The notes under the pieces: generated by a model
What the model was told of the DNA's origin: nothing
Databases searched by the model: none
What the model saw: only the letters and a program-made list of their open reading frames with translations
Program-made: the position numbers and the translations under genes
Part shown: in pieces, positions 9,625 through 17,298 of the stretch
Layout of the letters: the number at the start of each line of letters is the position of its first letter
Numbering within the stretch: the stretch's first letter is position 1
Assembly (NCBI RefSeq): GCF_009469605.1
Contig: NZ_SSXU01000001.1
Location: 483,113-547,112 of the forward strand
DNA length: 64,000 nucleotides
Source of the DNA: Zoogloea sp. 1C4
Lineage (GTDB): Bacteria; Pseudomonadota; Gammaproteobacteria; Burkholderiales; Rhodocyclaceae
Direction: 5' to 3'

Positions 9625-10731
9625 GTGGAACGTCGTTCATTTCTGAAGAAGGCCAGCGTAGGTGTCGCGGCCGGTGCAGTAGCTGCTCCCGCCCTCTCGG
9701 CCGACCTGCCGACCATCAAGTGGCGTCTCGCCTCGAGCTTCCCGAAGAGTCTCGACACCATCTTCGGCGGCGCTGACGTCGTCGCCAAGCGGGTGGCCGC
9801 TGCCACTGGCGGCAAGTTCCAGATCCAGGTGTTCGCGGCCGGCGAAATCGTTCCGGGCCCGGGCGTGCTCGACGCCGTCAAGGATGGCACCGTCGAATGC
9901 GGCCACACCTGCTCCTACTATTTCATTGGCAAGGATCCCACGTTCGCCTTCGAAACCGCCGTGCCCTTCGGCCTCAACAGCCGCCAGCAGACGGCCTGGA
10001 TGATGGACGGTGGCGGCCTCGAGCTGTTCCGTGAGTTCTTCAAGGAATACAACATCTACAACATCCCCTGTGGCAACACGGGCGCCCAGATGGGCGGCTG
10101 GTTCCGCAAGGAGATCAAGACGGTCCAGGATCTCAACGGCCTCAAGTTCCGCTGCGGCGGCTTCGCCGGTCAGGTGCTCGCCAAGCTCGGCGTGGTGCCC
10201 CAGCAGATCCCCGGTGGCGACATCTACCCGGCCCTCGAAAAAGGCACCATCGACGCCGCCGAATGGATCGGCCCGTACGATGACCAGAAGCTCGGCTTCA
10301 ACAAGGTCGCCAAGTACTACTACTACCCGGGTTTCTGGGAAGGCGGCCCGCAGATCGCCATGTACGTAAACCAGAAGCAGTGGGCCTCCCTGCCGAAGGA
10401 ATACCAGACCATCCTGGAAGACGCCTGCCTCTACGCCCACGCCGAAATGCAGGCCCGCTACGACTCCAAGAACCCCAACGCGCTGAAGCAGCTCGTCGGT
10501 TCCGGCACCCAGCTGCGCCCCTTCCCCAACGAGGTCATGGCCGCCGCCTACAAGGCTGCCAACGAGCTCTACGAGGAAACCGCCGCCAAGAACGCCAAGT
10601 TCAAGAAAATCTACGACTCCTGGAAGAAATTCCGCGACGACCAGCTTCAATGGTTCGCGGTGGCCGAGAACCGCTTCGACAACTTCATGCAGGCTGCCCG
10701 CAGCGCATCTGCCAAGGCTTCCAAGAAGTAA
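9625..10731 (+). CDS. TRAP transporter substrate-binding protein (TakP-like), copy 2
   Basis: Paralogue of the preceding gene: 368 residues, GTG start, with a strong AAAAAAGGAGACAAC ribosome-binding region. It has the same ERRSFLKK leader and nearly identical blocks (GPGVLDAVKDGTVE, GGWFRKEIKTVQDLNGLKFR, DAAEWIGPYDD, YYYYPGFWEGG). Differences from copy 1 include ECGHTCSYYF versus EMGHAASYWY and GGDIYPALEK versus PADIYPSLEK, close to the presumed pocket, so ligand range may differ. A strong terminator follows. The intervening 164 bp may hold its own promoter, so the copies could be regulated separately. Permease genes are absent from the window. Confidence 0.92.
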   Translation: MERRSFLKKASVGVAAGAVAAPALSADLPTIKWRLASSFPKSLDTIFGGADVVAKRVAAATGGKFQIQVFAAGEIVPGPGVLDAVKDGTVECGHTCSYYFIGKDPTFAFETAVPFGLNSRQQTAWMMDGGGLELFREFFKEYNIYNIPCGNTGAQMGGWFRKEIKTVQDLNGLKFRCGGFAGQVLAKLGVVPQQIPGGDIYPALEKGTIDAAEWIGPYDDQKLGFNKVAKYYYYPGFWEGGPQIAMYVNQKQWASLPKEYQTILEDACLYAHAEMQARYDSKNPNALKQLVGSGTQLRPFPNEVMAAAYKAANELYEETAAKNAKFKKIYDSWKKFRDDQLQWFAVAENRFDNFMQAARSASAKASKK

Positions 10732-10756
10732 GTCTGCTGTTCCGGTGACATCGAAG

Positions 10757-10782
10757 GGCCGCGTTCATCGCGGCCCTTTTTC
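10757..10782 (+). terminator. Rho-independent terminator after the TRAP binding-protein genes
   Basis: Perfect 8-bp stem GGGCCGCG/CGCGGCCC with a 5-nt loop, followed by TTTTT. It sits 25 bp downstream of the second TRAP binding-protein gene. Confidence 0.9.
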
Positions 10783-10945
10783 ATTTGCGGCCGGCCCATC
10801 GGCAACGACACCCGCCGCCAACAGCACTCCCACGCCCTGCAACAGGTGCAAAATCGGCACGCACACCGACGATTGCTGCACCGCACCCGCCGCTTCCGGA
10901 TAATGGCGCCCTGTTCCTCCGCATCGTTTCAAGAAAGGCACCTTC

Positions 10946-11302
10946 ATGATCGCCGCCTTTGCCCTCCTCCTCGCCTTCCAGCTTGCCGGCGAGACCCTGC
11001 GGGTCGCCCTGCATCTGCCGGTGCCCGGCCCCGTGCTGGGAATGGCCCTGCTGATGGTTTATCTCATTGCCCGGCGCGGCCCCGATGAACACCTGCGCAC
11101 CACCGCCGGCGGCCTGCTGCAGAACCTCTCGCTGCTCTTCGTGCCGGCAGGCACCGGCGTGATGCTCCACGCCAGCCGGCTGGCCGACGAGGCCTGGCCC
11201 ATCGCCATTGCGTTGGTCGCCAGCACGATCCTGGGGCTCGCCGCCACCGGGCTCACGCTGCACTACCTGACCCGCAAGCGCGCGAACGGAGGTACCCGAT
11301 GA
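10946..11302 (+). CDS. lrgA: CidA/LrgA family holin-like membrane protein
   Basis: Small integral membrane protein of 118 residues with four hydrophobic segments. It has the family signature LPVPGPVLGMALLMVYL near residue 25 and the LLQNLSLLFVPAGTGVMLH block at about 60. CidA/LrgA proteins are linked to murein hydrolase export control and, more recently, to pyruvate uptake together with the B partner. Its ATGA overlap with lrgB shows tight coupling. The symbol is a family label, as cid and lrg cannot be told apart by sequence alone. Confidence 0.9.
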   Translation: MIAAFALLLAFQLAGETLRVALHLPVPGPVLGMALLMVYLIARRGPDEHLRTTAGGLLQNLSLLFVPAGTGVMLHASRLADEAWPIAIALVASTILGLAATGLTLHYLTRKRANGGTR

Positions 11303-12036
11303 ACACCGAAAGCATGACCGAGATCTGGGTTTACCTCTCGGCCCAGCCGCTCCTGTGGCTGACCCTCACCCTGGCGGTGTACATGCTGGCGATCCTGCTC
11401 CACCGCAAGGCGGGCGGGCACCCGGCGGTCAATCCGGTGCTCATCTCGGTGGCCGTGCTGGTGAGCCTGCTGCTCGCCACCGGCACGCCCTACCAGCGCT
11501 ATTTCGACGGCGCCCAGTTCGTGCACTTCCTGCTCGGCCCCACCACCGTCGCCCTCGCCGTGCCGCTCCACGGCCAGCTCAAGCGGCTGATGGAGATGAG
11601 CGGCCCGCTGCTGATCGCCCTGGTGGTCGGCTCGCTGGTGGCCGGCCTGTCGGCCTACGGCATCGGCGCGCTGCTGGGGGCGAGCACGCCGACGATGGTG
11701 TCGCTGGCGCCCAAGTCGGTCACCACCCCGATCGCCATGGGTGTTGCCGAGCGCCTGGGCGGGCTCGCCTCGCTCACCGCGGTGTTCGTGATCCTCACCG
11801 GCATCTTCGGCGCCATCTTCGCCGACGGCATACTTCGCCGGATGGGCGTGAAGGACGACCCCAGCATCGGCTTCGCGCTGGGCCTCGCCTGCCACGGCAT
11901 CGGCACCGCCCGGGCCTTCCAGATCAGCGAGCAGACCGGCGCCTTCGCGGCCCTGGCGATGGGCCTCAACGGCCTGTTCACCGCCCTCACCCTGCCCTGG
12001 CTGCTGCCAATGGTGGCCGGGCTGTTCAAGCCCTGA
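11299..12036 (+). CDS. lrgB: CidB/LrgB family membrane protein
   Basis: Integral membrane partner of the upstream LrgA-like protein: 245 residues with about seven hydrophobic segments. Family signatures are NPVLISVAVLV, FLLGPTTVALAVPL, APKSVTTPIAMGVAERLGG and the C-terminal GLACHGIGTARAF. The last motif is nearly invariant in this family. The pair acts in the inner membrane in cell-envelope or overflow-metabolism responses; pyruvate transport by CidAB/LrgAB in other bacteria would fit the carbon-metabolism genes nearby, but that link is an inference. A terminator hairpin follows. Confidence 0.92.
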   Translation: MNTESMTEIWVYLSAQPLLWLTLTLAVYMLAILLHRKAGGHPAVNPVLISVAVLVSLLLATGTPYQRYFDGAQFVHFLLGPTTVALAVPLHGQLKRLMEMSGPLLIALVVGSLVAGLSAYGIGALLGASTPTMVSLAPKSVTTPIAMGVAERLGGLASLTAVFVILTGIFGAIFADGILRRMGVKDDPSIGFALGLACHGIGTARAFQISEQTGAFAALAMGLNGLFTALTLPWLLPMVAGLFKP

Positions 12037-12075
12037 AGCCATGCCGTAGGGTCTGCCCTGCTTGCCCGCCTTCCT

Positions 12076-12108
12076 GACGACCCCGATAATCGGGGTCGTC
12101 GCATTTTT
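12076..12108 (+). terminator. Terminator after lrgAB
   Basis: Perfect 10-bp stem GACGACCCCG/CGGGGTCGTC with loop ATAAT, followed by GCATTTTT. It lies 40 bp after lrgB and only 15 bp before the next gene's ATG, so it may also attenuate read-through into that gene. Confidence 0.8.
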
Positions 12109-12122
12109 GCTGCACCGCAACC

Positions 12123-13064
12123 ATGGACCTGCTCATCGATGTGATCCTGCGTGCCGGCCGCTCCGCGGTCGAGCTGTCGTTCTTCGTGCTGCTGCCGGTC
12201 ATGATCGTCATGCTGTCGCTGATGCGCATGCTCGAAGCCCGCGGCGTGCTCGACTGGACGGTGGCCCGCATCGCGCCGCTGCTGCGTCCCTTCGGCCTCA
12301 CCGGGCTGGGGGTGTTCGCCGCCGTGCAGATCAACTTCGTCAGCTTTGCCGCGCCGGTCGCCACCCTGGCGATGATGGACCAGCGCGGCACCTCCAGCCG
12401 TCACCTGGCCGCCACGCTGGCGATGGTGATGGCCATGGCCCAGGCCAACGTGTCGATGCCGCTGGCGGCGATGGGGCTGCACTTCGGCATCGTGCTGGCC
12501 TGGTCGATGGTCGGCGGGCTCGTCGCCGCAGCAGCCACGTACTACGTCTTCGGCCGCCAGCTGTCCGCCACCGAGCACACCCTCGACGAAACCCTCCAGC
12601 ACCCGGTGGCCGACAGCGCCAAGGGCATTCTTGACGTCATCAACCGGGCCGGTGCCGAAGCCTTCAAGATCGCCGTCGGCTCGATCCCGATGCTGGTACT
12701 GTCGCTCACCGTGGTGCTGGCCCTGCGCCGGCTGGGGGCGCTGGATGCGCTCACCCTGTGGCTGTCGCCGGCGCTCCTGGCGGTGGGCGCCGATCCGGCC
12801 CTGATCCTGCCCACCCTCACCAAGTTTCTCGCCGGTGGCACCGCGATGATGGGCGTGATGGACGAGATGCTGCGGGCCGGCACGGCCAGCGCGGCCACCC
12901 TCAACGGCGCCAGCGCCGGGCTGCTGATCCACCCGCTGGACATCCCCGGCGTGGCCGTGCTGATCTCCGCCGGCCGTCGCGTGGCGGACGTCTGGAAGCC
13001 CGCCGCCCTCGGCGCGGTGGTCGGCATCCTGGTACGCGCCGCCGGTCATCTGCTGATCGGCTGA
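12123..13064 (+). CDS. Nucleoside-recognition (Gate) domain membrane protein
   Basis: Predicted polytopic inner-membrane protein of 313 residues related to the Gate/nucleoside-recognition domain found in spore-maturation proteins SpmA/SpmB and YjiG/YjiH. Hydrophobic helices are dense at both ends. Two similar halves appear, one with QINFVSFAAPVATLAMMDQRGT and AMAQANVSMPLAAM (read in pieces), the other with PTLTKFLAGGTAMMGVMDEM and GASAGLLIHPLDIPGVAV. The substrate is unknown; small-molecule or nucleoside transport is suggested by the family name but not demonstrated. It lies between lrgAB and a transporter gene 10 bp downstream, with which it probably forms an operon. Confidence 0.8.
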   Translation: MDLLIDVILRAGRSAVELSFFVLLPVMIVMLSLMRMLEARGVLDWTVARIAPLLRPFGLTGLGVFAAVQINFVSFAAPVATLAMMDQRGTSSRHLAATLAMVMAMAQANVSMPLAAMGLHFGIVLAWSMVGGLVAAAATYYVFGRQLSATEHTLDETLQHPVADSAKGILDVINRAGAEAFKIAVGSIPMLVLSLTVVLALRRLGALDALTLWLSPALLAVGADPALILPTLTKFLAGGTAMMGVMDEMLRAGTASAATLNGASAGLLIHPLDIPGVAVLISAGRRVADVWKPAALGAVVGILVRAAGHLLIG

Positions 13065-13074
13065 AGCCACCGCC

Positions 13075-13806
13075 ATGACCGCCCCCGGACCCCACCTCCA
13101 GCCCGACCCAAACCGCCAGTACCGCTACTACGAGTTCGTGATGGCTGCCTTCGTGGCGGTGTATCTGTGCTCCAACCTGATCGGCCCCGCCAAGGCGGCG
13201 CAGCTCACCCTCCCCGGCTGGGGCCCGGTCACCTTCGGCGCCGGCGTGCTGTTCTTCCCGGTCTCATACATCTTCGGCGACGTGCTCACCGAGGTGTATG
13301 GCTACGCCCGCGCCCGGCGGGTGATCTGGGCCGGCTTTGCGGCGATGATCTTCGCCTCGGTGATGGCCGCCGTCATCGTGGCGCTCCCGCCCGCCCCCGG
13401 CTGGACCAACCAGCCCGCCTACGAGATCGCCTTCGGCTCCACCTGGCGGATCGTCGGCGCGTCGCTGTGCGCGTTCTTCTGTGGCGAATTCGTCAATTCC
13501 TTCGTGCTCGCCCGCATGAAGGTGAAGAGCAACGGGCGTCACCTGTGGCAACGCACCATCGGCTCGACCATCGTCGGCGAAGGGGTGGATTCGGCGCTCT
13601 TCTACCCCATCGCCTTCTGGAATTCCGGCCTCATTCCCAACGAGCTGCTGCCGGGGATCATGCTCACCCAATTCGTCTCCAAGGTGGCTGTAGAAGTGTT
13701 GTTCACGCCGCTCACCTACAAGATCGTGGCCTTCCTCAAGCGCGCCGAGCATGAGGACCACTACGACGTGAACACCGATTTCACCCCGTTCTCGATCCGC
13801 GTTTAG
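13075..13806 (+). CDS. yhhQ: Queuosine-precursor-type transporter (YhhQ/VUT family)
   Basis: Inner-membrane protein of 243 residues from the VUT_1/YhhQ family, whose E. coli member takes up the queuosine precursors preQ0/preQ1. Signatures are YLCSNLIGPAKAA near the N-terminus, FPVSYIFGDVLTEVYGYARARRVIW, GEFVNSFVLARMKV and STIVGEGVDSALFYPIAF. About six hydrophobic segments are visible. Substrate assignment follows from family knowledge only; no preQ1 riboswitch is seen upstream, as the gene starts 10 bp after the Gate-domain gene. Confidence 0.87.
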   Translation: MTAPGPHLQPDPNRQYRYYEFVMAAFVAVYLCSNLIGPAKAAQLTLPGWGPVTFGAGVLFFPVSYIFGDVLTEVYGYARARRVIWAGFAAMIFASVMAAVIVALPPAPGWTNQPAYEIAFGSTWRIVGASLCAFFCGEFVNSFVLARMKVKSNGRHLWQRTIGSTIVGEGVDSALFYPIAFWNSGLIPNELLPGIMLTQFVSKVAVEVLFTPLTYKIVAFLKRAEHEDHYDVNTDFTPFSIRV

Positions 13807-13826
13807 GCCCGGTTTCGCAGCGCAGC

Positions 13827-13843
13827 ATTTCACTAGGCGAAAT
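13827..13843. promoter_or_regulatory. Short inverted repeat upstream of the IclR gene
   Basis: ATTTC-N7-GAAAT lies 53 bp before the TTG start of the IclR-type regulator. It could be an autoregulatory operator, since IclR proteins often repress their own gene, but a 5-bp arm is weak evidence. Confidence 0.3.
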
Positions 13844-13896
13844 CAACACGACTGCGCTACCATTCGCCATCCCTGACGACCCACGCAGAAAACGCT

Positions 13897-14673
13897 TTGT
13901 CCACGCCAGAAACCGCGAAGAATCCCATCCAGGTCATCGAGCGCATGATGAAGTTGCTCGACGTCCTCGCCGAGCACCCTGATCCGGTGCCGCTCAAGCA
14001 GCTCGCCCTCGAAACCGGCCTGCACTCGTCCACCGCTCACCGCATCCTCGGCGCGATGACCAGCAGCGGCTTTGTCGAACGCAGCGACGCCGGCGTGTAT
14101 CGCCTCGGCATCCGCCTGCTCGAGCTGGGCAGCCTCGTAAAATCCCGCATCTCCCTGCGCGAAACCGCCATGTCGGCAATGCTCAAGCTCCACGCCGCCA
14201 CCGGCGAGAGCGTCAACCTGGGCATCCGCGCCGGCGACGAGATCGTCTACATCGAGCGAACCTCCAGCGGCAAATCGGCAGTGCGTGTGGTGCACATCGT
14301 CGGCGCCCGGGCGCCGCTGCACACCACCGCCACCGGCAAGCTGTTCCTGGTGGAAGACGGCGCCCAGAAGGTCAAGGAGTACGCCAAGCGCACCGGCCTG
14401 CCGTCGTCCACGGCCACCTCGATCACCACCCTGCAGGGCCTCGAAAAGGAGCTCGACAAGGTGCGCCGTCACGGCGTGGCCTTCGACATGGACGAGGTGG
14501 AGACCGGCGTGCGCTGCATCGCCGCCGGCATCCGTGACGACAGCGGCGAGCTCATCGCCGGCCTGTCGCTGTCCACGCCGTCCGAGCGCTTCGATCCAGA
14601 CCGCGCCCCGCTGATCCGCGAAACCGCCGACGAGATCAGTCGCGCGCTGGGCTACGTACCGCAGACCCGCTGA
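13897..14673 (+). CDS. IclR family transcriptional regulator
   Basis: Cytosolic DNA-binding regulator of 258 residues. A winged helix-turn-helix occupies about residues 10-75 (PLKQLALETGLHSSTAHRIL). The effector-binding domain runs from about 90 to 250 with the conserved ATGESVNLGIRAGDEIVYIE, PLHTTATGKLFL and VRRHGVAFDMDEVETGVRCIAAG blocks (split here), including the Cys of the GVRCIAA motif. It is read from a TTG; the first in-frame ATG (13945) falls inside the DNA-binding domain. The regulon is unknown. Candidates are its upstream transporter neighbours. Confidence 0.9.
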   Translation: MSTPETAKNPIQVIERMMKLLDVLAEHPDPVPLKQLALETGLHSSTAHRILGAMTSSGFVERSDAGVYRLGIRLLELGSLVKSRISLRETAMSAMLKLHAATGESVNLGIRAGDEIVYIERTSSGKSAVRVVHIVGARAPLHTTATGKLFLVEDGAQKVKEYAKRTGLPSSTATSITTLQGLEKELDKVRRHGVAFDMDEVETGVRCIAAGIRDDSGELIAGLSLSTPSERFDPDRAPLIRETADEISRALGYVPQTR

Positions 14674-14697
14674 TTCGTAATCAGTTGCTCAGGCAAA

Positions 14698-14729
14698 ACA
14701 AAACGGGCGCAAACTGGCGCCCGTTTTGT
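14698..14729. terminator. Bidirectional terminator between iclR-type gene and pbpG
   Basis: Perfect 13-bp stem ACAAAACGGGCGC/GCGCCCGTTTTGT with a 6-nt loop. A-rich on one side and T-rich on the other, it can terminate both the rightward IclR transcript and the leftward pbpG transcript, which converge here. Confidence 0.9.
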
Positions 14730-14746
14730 TTGAGGCAACTTCCCGC

Positions 14747-15829
14747 TCAGGTCGACGGGCCACGGCCGTTGGCCGCCACCTTATGCTGCACGGCGGCGCT
14801 TTCGAGCCAGCGCTTGACCCGCTGGGCGTCCGCCACGCGGGTGAAACGGCCGAAGGAATCCAGCAGCACGATGATCATCGGCTTGTTGAGCAGCCAGGCC
14901 TGCATCACCAGGCACTTGCCGGATTCATTGATGAAGCCAGTCTTGGAAACACCGATCTGCCAGTCCGGGCTGCTCACCAGCGCGTTGGTGTTGTTGAACT
15001 GGCGCTGACGGCCATTGAGCGACACCACGTAGTTGGCGGTGGTGGAGAACTCGCGGATCAGGGGATAGCGCGACGCGGCGGACACCATCTTGACCAGATC
15101 GCGGGCGCTCGACACGTTGGCGGAGTTGAGGCCGGTGCTGTCGGAGAAACGGGTCTCACGCAGGCCCAGCGACGCGGCCTTGCGGTTCATGGCCGCCACG
15201 AAGGCCGGCAGGCCGCCCGGGTAGTGACGGGCCAGGGACGACGCGGCGCGGTTCTCGGACGACATCAGCGCCAGGCGCAGCATGTCTTCGCGGGTCAGAT
15301 CGGTGCCAACGGGCACGTGGGAGCTGCTGCCCCGCAGGGTGTCCACGTCTTCCTGGCCGATGGTAAGGATCTCACCCAGATTGAGGCGCGCGTCCAGCAC
15401 GACCATGGCGGTCATCAGCTTGGTGATCGAAGCGATCGGCAGCACGGCGTCGGAGTTCTTTTCGAGCAGCACGTTGCCGGTGGCCTGGTCGGCGATCATG
15501 AAGGCCGCCGAGTGGAGCAGCGGGTTGCCTTCCTGGTCGATCTCGGAGACAGCGGGGGCAAAGGCGGCACGCTGGGCCACCGGAGCAGCAGCGTGGAAGC
15601 GGGCATGGCCACGATCGCGCTGGGCGACGACCTTGCCACCGGACCGGGCCGGCGCAGCTGCAGCCAGCTTGCCGCCCTTGGCGGGTTTTCCAGCCTTGGC
15701 GACGGACTTGGCCGGCGCAGCGACCTTCTTGGCGGATGCGCGCTGCACTGCAGCAACAGCATCGACCGACACCACCGAACCAAGCGCAAAGACGCTCAGC
15801 AGGGCAACCAGAGAATGACGGATTTTCAT
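14747..15829 (-). CDS. pbpG: D-alanyl-D-alanine endopeptidase (PBP7-type)
   Basis: Periplasmic low-molecular-weight penicillin-binding protein, cleaving D-Ala-mDAP crosslinks in peptidoglycan. The 360-residue product has a signal peptide (KIRHSLVALLSVFALG, cleavage near AVAA), an unusual Lys/Ala-rich segment (about 28-75), then the S11 peptidase domain. Catalytic motifs are SITK (in PIASITKLMTAM), SEN (in LMSSENRAA) and KTG (in GVSKTGFIN). The ATG at 15829 is chosen because it puts the signal peptide at the N-terminus. Family members are about 310 residues; the extra length is the low-complexity linker. Confidence 0.93.
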   Translation of the reverse strand: MKIRHSLVALLSVFALGSVVSVDAVAAVQRASAKKVAAPAKSVAKAGKPAKGGKLAAAAPARSGGKVVAQRDRGHARFHAAAPVAQRAAFAPAVSEIDQEGNPLLHSAAFMIADQATGNVLLEKNSDAVLPIASITKLMTAMVVLDARLNLGEILTIGQEDVDTLRGSSSHVPVGTDLTREDMLRLALMSSENRAASSLARHYPGGLPAFVAAMNRKAASLGLRETRFSDSTGLNSANVSSARDLVKMVSAASRYPLIREFSTTANYVVSLNGRQRQFNNTNALVSSPDWQIGVSKTGFINESGKCLVMQAWLLNKPMIIVLLDSFGRFTRVADAQRVKRWLESAAVQHKVAANGRGPST

Positions 15830-16086
15830 CGTTTTCAAACCAAATCTAGACATCAGCGGAGGCACGCCTCCGCTGCAAAAAAATCGACGCGATGAAGCTC
15901 GCATGTACGCTTCGTCATCACCCGATGACGAAAAACTGCCGCGGGCTACGCCTCATTTTGGGCGACAAGCCGTTAACGGCAGACTTCTATTTAAAATAAT
16001 GGCTTATTCTAAATTTTTGAAGTTTTTTGTGAATCTTTTTTTGTAACCAACGGCCGATCTGGATCAGCCCGAAGTGCCGATGGCCT
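15830..16086. promoter_or_regulatory. AT-rich gap upstream of pbpG
   Basis: This 257-bp gap between the patatin gene and pbpG (both minus) is markedly AT-rich from about 15990 to 16050, unlike the rest of the window. It probably carries the pbpG promoter and the end of the patatin transcript (T-runs on the plus strand at 16015-16045). No coding frame or convincing -35/-10 pair could be fixed by eye. Confidence 0.4.
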
Positions 16087-17226
16087 TCAGTGCCCGGGCA
16101 CCCTCAGGAAGCGGGCGAGCTCGGCATGCCGACTCATCGCATCCCGGTAACCCAGCTCCATCAGGGCGCGGGTATACCCGCGCTCGAACAAAAGGTAGGA
16201 GAGTAACACCGAGCCATTCTTTCGCGTTGCACCAATCCCGCTCAAAACCAGCCTCAGGGCCCGGGGCAGCGCGTTGCGATGGCGGGCGGCAAGATAATCC
16301 AGACGCTGCGATGGTGCAATCACAAAGGTTTCGATGGGCCGCAGGGCAATCCCGGCCGCCTCGCGCTGGGCTGGCGTCAGCGCACCGACGGTGCTGTTGA
16401 TCCGCTCGAGCCGCTCCAGATCCATCGACAGGCCATCCAGAAAGATGCTCGACATGGCGTGCCCCGCTACCTGCGCCGGCGAGGGATACATGTCCGTCCG
16501 CTGACGGGCTTCTTCCGAACGCCGGCCGCCGGCGATCACCAGGATGCGGTCGGCGCCCAGGTGGATCACCGGGCTGATCGGCGCCGTCTGGCGCATCGAC
16601 CCGTCGCCGAAGTACTCGCGGTTGATCCGCACCGCCGGAAACACGAAGGGGATCGCGCTGGAGGCGAGCAGGTGCTCGACCTTGATGTCGGTGCGCACGC
16701 CGACGCGCTGGGCCCGCCGCCAGGGCTGCAGATCCTCGCGGCCCTGGAAGAACGACAGGCTCTCGCCCGACGTGTAGCCGGAGGCCGTCACGGTCACCGC
16801 CTGCAGGTGGCCGTCGGCGATGGCGTGGCCGATGGCGCCGAAATCGAGCTGGGCTTCGAGGAGCTCGCGCAGGGGCTGGTTGTCGAGCAGGGAGCGCGGC
16901 GACTGGCGGAACAGCCACCCGAGGAACATCGCCGAGCCCCAGCGGGTCACGGATTCGGCGATCGCCAGGGTGTCGGCGCGATAGACGTGATGGACGTGGA
17001 AGTTGCGCCAGATGAAGGCGAGCTTCTTCACTGCCTCGTTGAAGTTGGCCGAGAACACCGCCAGCGCGACGGCATTCACCGCGCCAGCAGATGTGCCGCA
17101 GATGATCGGAAAAGGGTTCTCCGCGCGCTTGCCCCACACGTCGCGGATGGCGATCAGCGCGCCGACCTGATAGGCCGCCCGCGCGCCACCGCCGGTGAGC
17201 ACCAGCGCAGCCCTGCCGTCCGTCAT
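16087..17226 (-). CDS. Patatin-like phospholipase
   Basis: Predicted lipid acyl hydrolase of 379 residues using a Ser-Asp dyad. Visible signatures are the oxyanion-hole loop LTGGGARAAYQ near residue 15, the nucleophile elbow CGTSAG (about 48-53) and the catalytic DGS (in YFGDGSMRQ, about residue 210). The C-terminal third contains a LERINSTVGALTPAQRE segment of unknown role. No signal peptide is seen, so it is probably cytosolic or membrane-peripheral. The ATG at 17226 has GGAGGG 7 bases upstream; the alternative GTG at 17241 overlaps that site and is less likely. Confidence 0.9.
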   Translation of the reverse strand: MTDGRAALVLTGGGARAAYQVGALIAIRDVWGKRAENPFPIICGTSAGAVNAVALAVFSANFNEAVKKLAFIWRNFHVHHVYRADTLAIAESVTRWGSAMFLGWLFRQSPRSLLDNQPLRELLEAQLDFGAIGHAIADGHLQAVTVTASGYTSGESLSFFQGREDLQPWRRAQRVGVRTDIKVEHLLASSAIPFVFPAVRINREYFGDGSMRQTAPISPVIHLGADRILVIAGGRRSEEARQRTDMYPSPAQVAGHAMSSIFLDGLSMDLERLERINSTVGALTPAQREAAGIALRPIETFVIAPSQRLDYLAARHRNALPRALRLVLSGIGATRKNGSVLLSYLLFERGYTRALMELGYRDAMSRHAELARFLRVPGH

Positions 17227-17298
17227 GCCGTCACCCTCCACCCGGTTGCTGTGAAGCTTAACGGCACGCGGCGGCCGGAACTGAGCCGGTTGTGCGGA

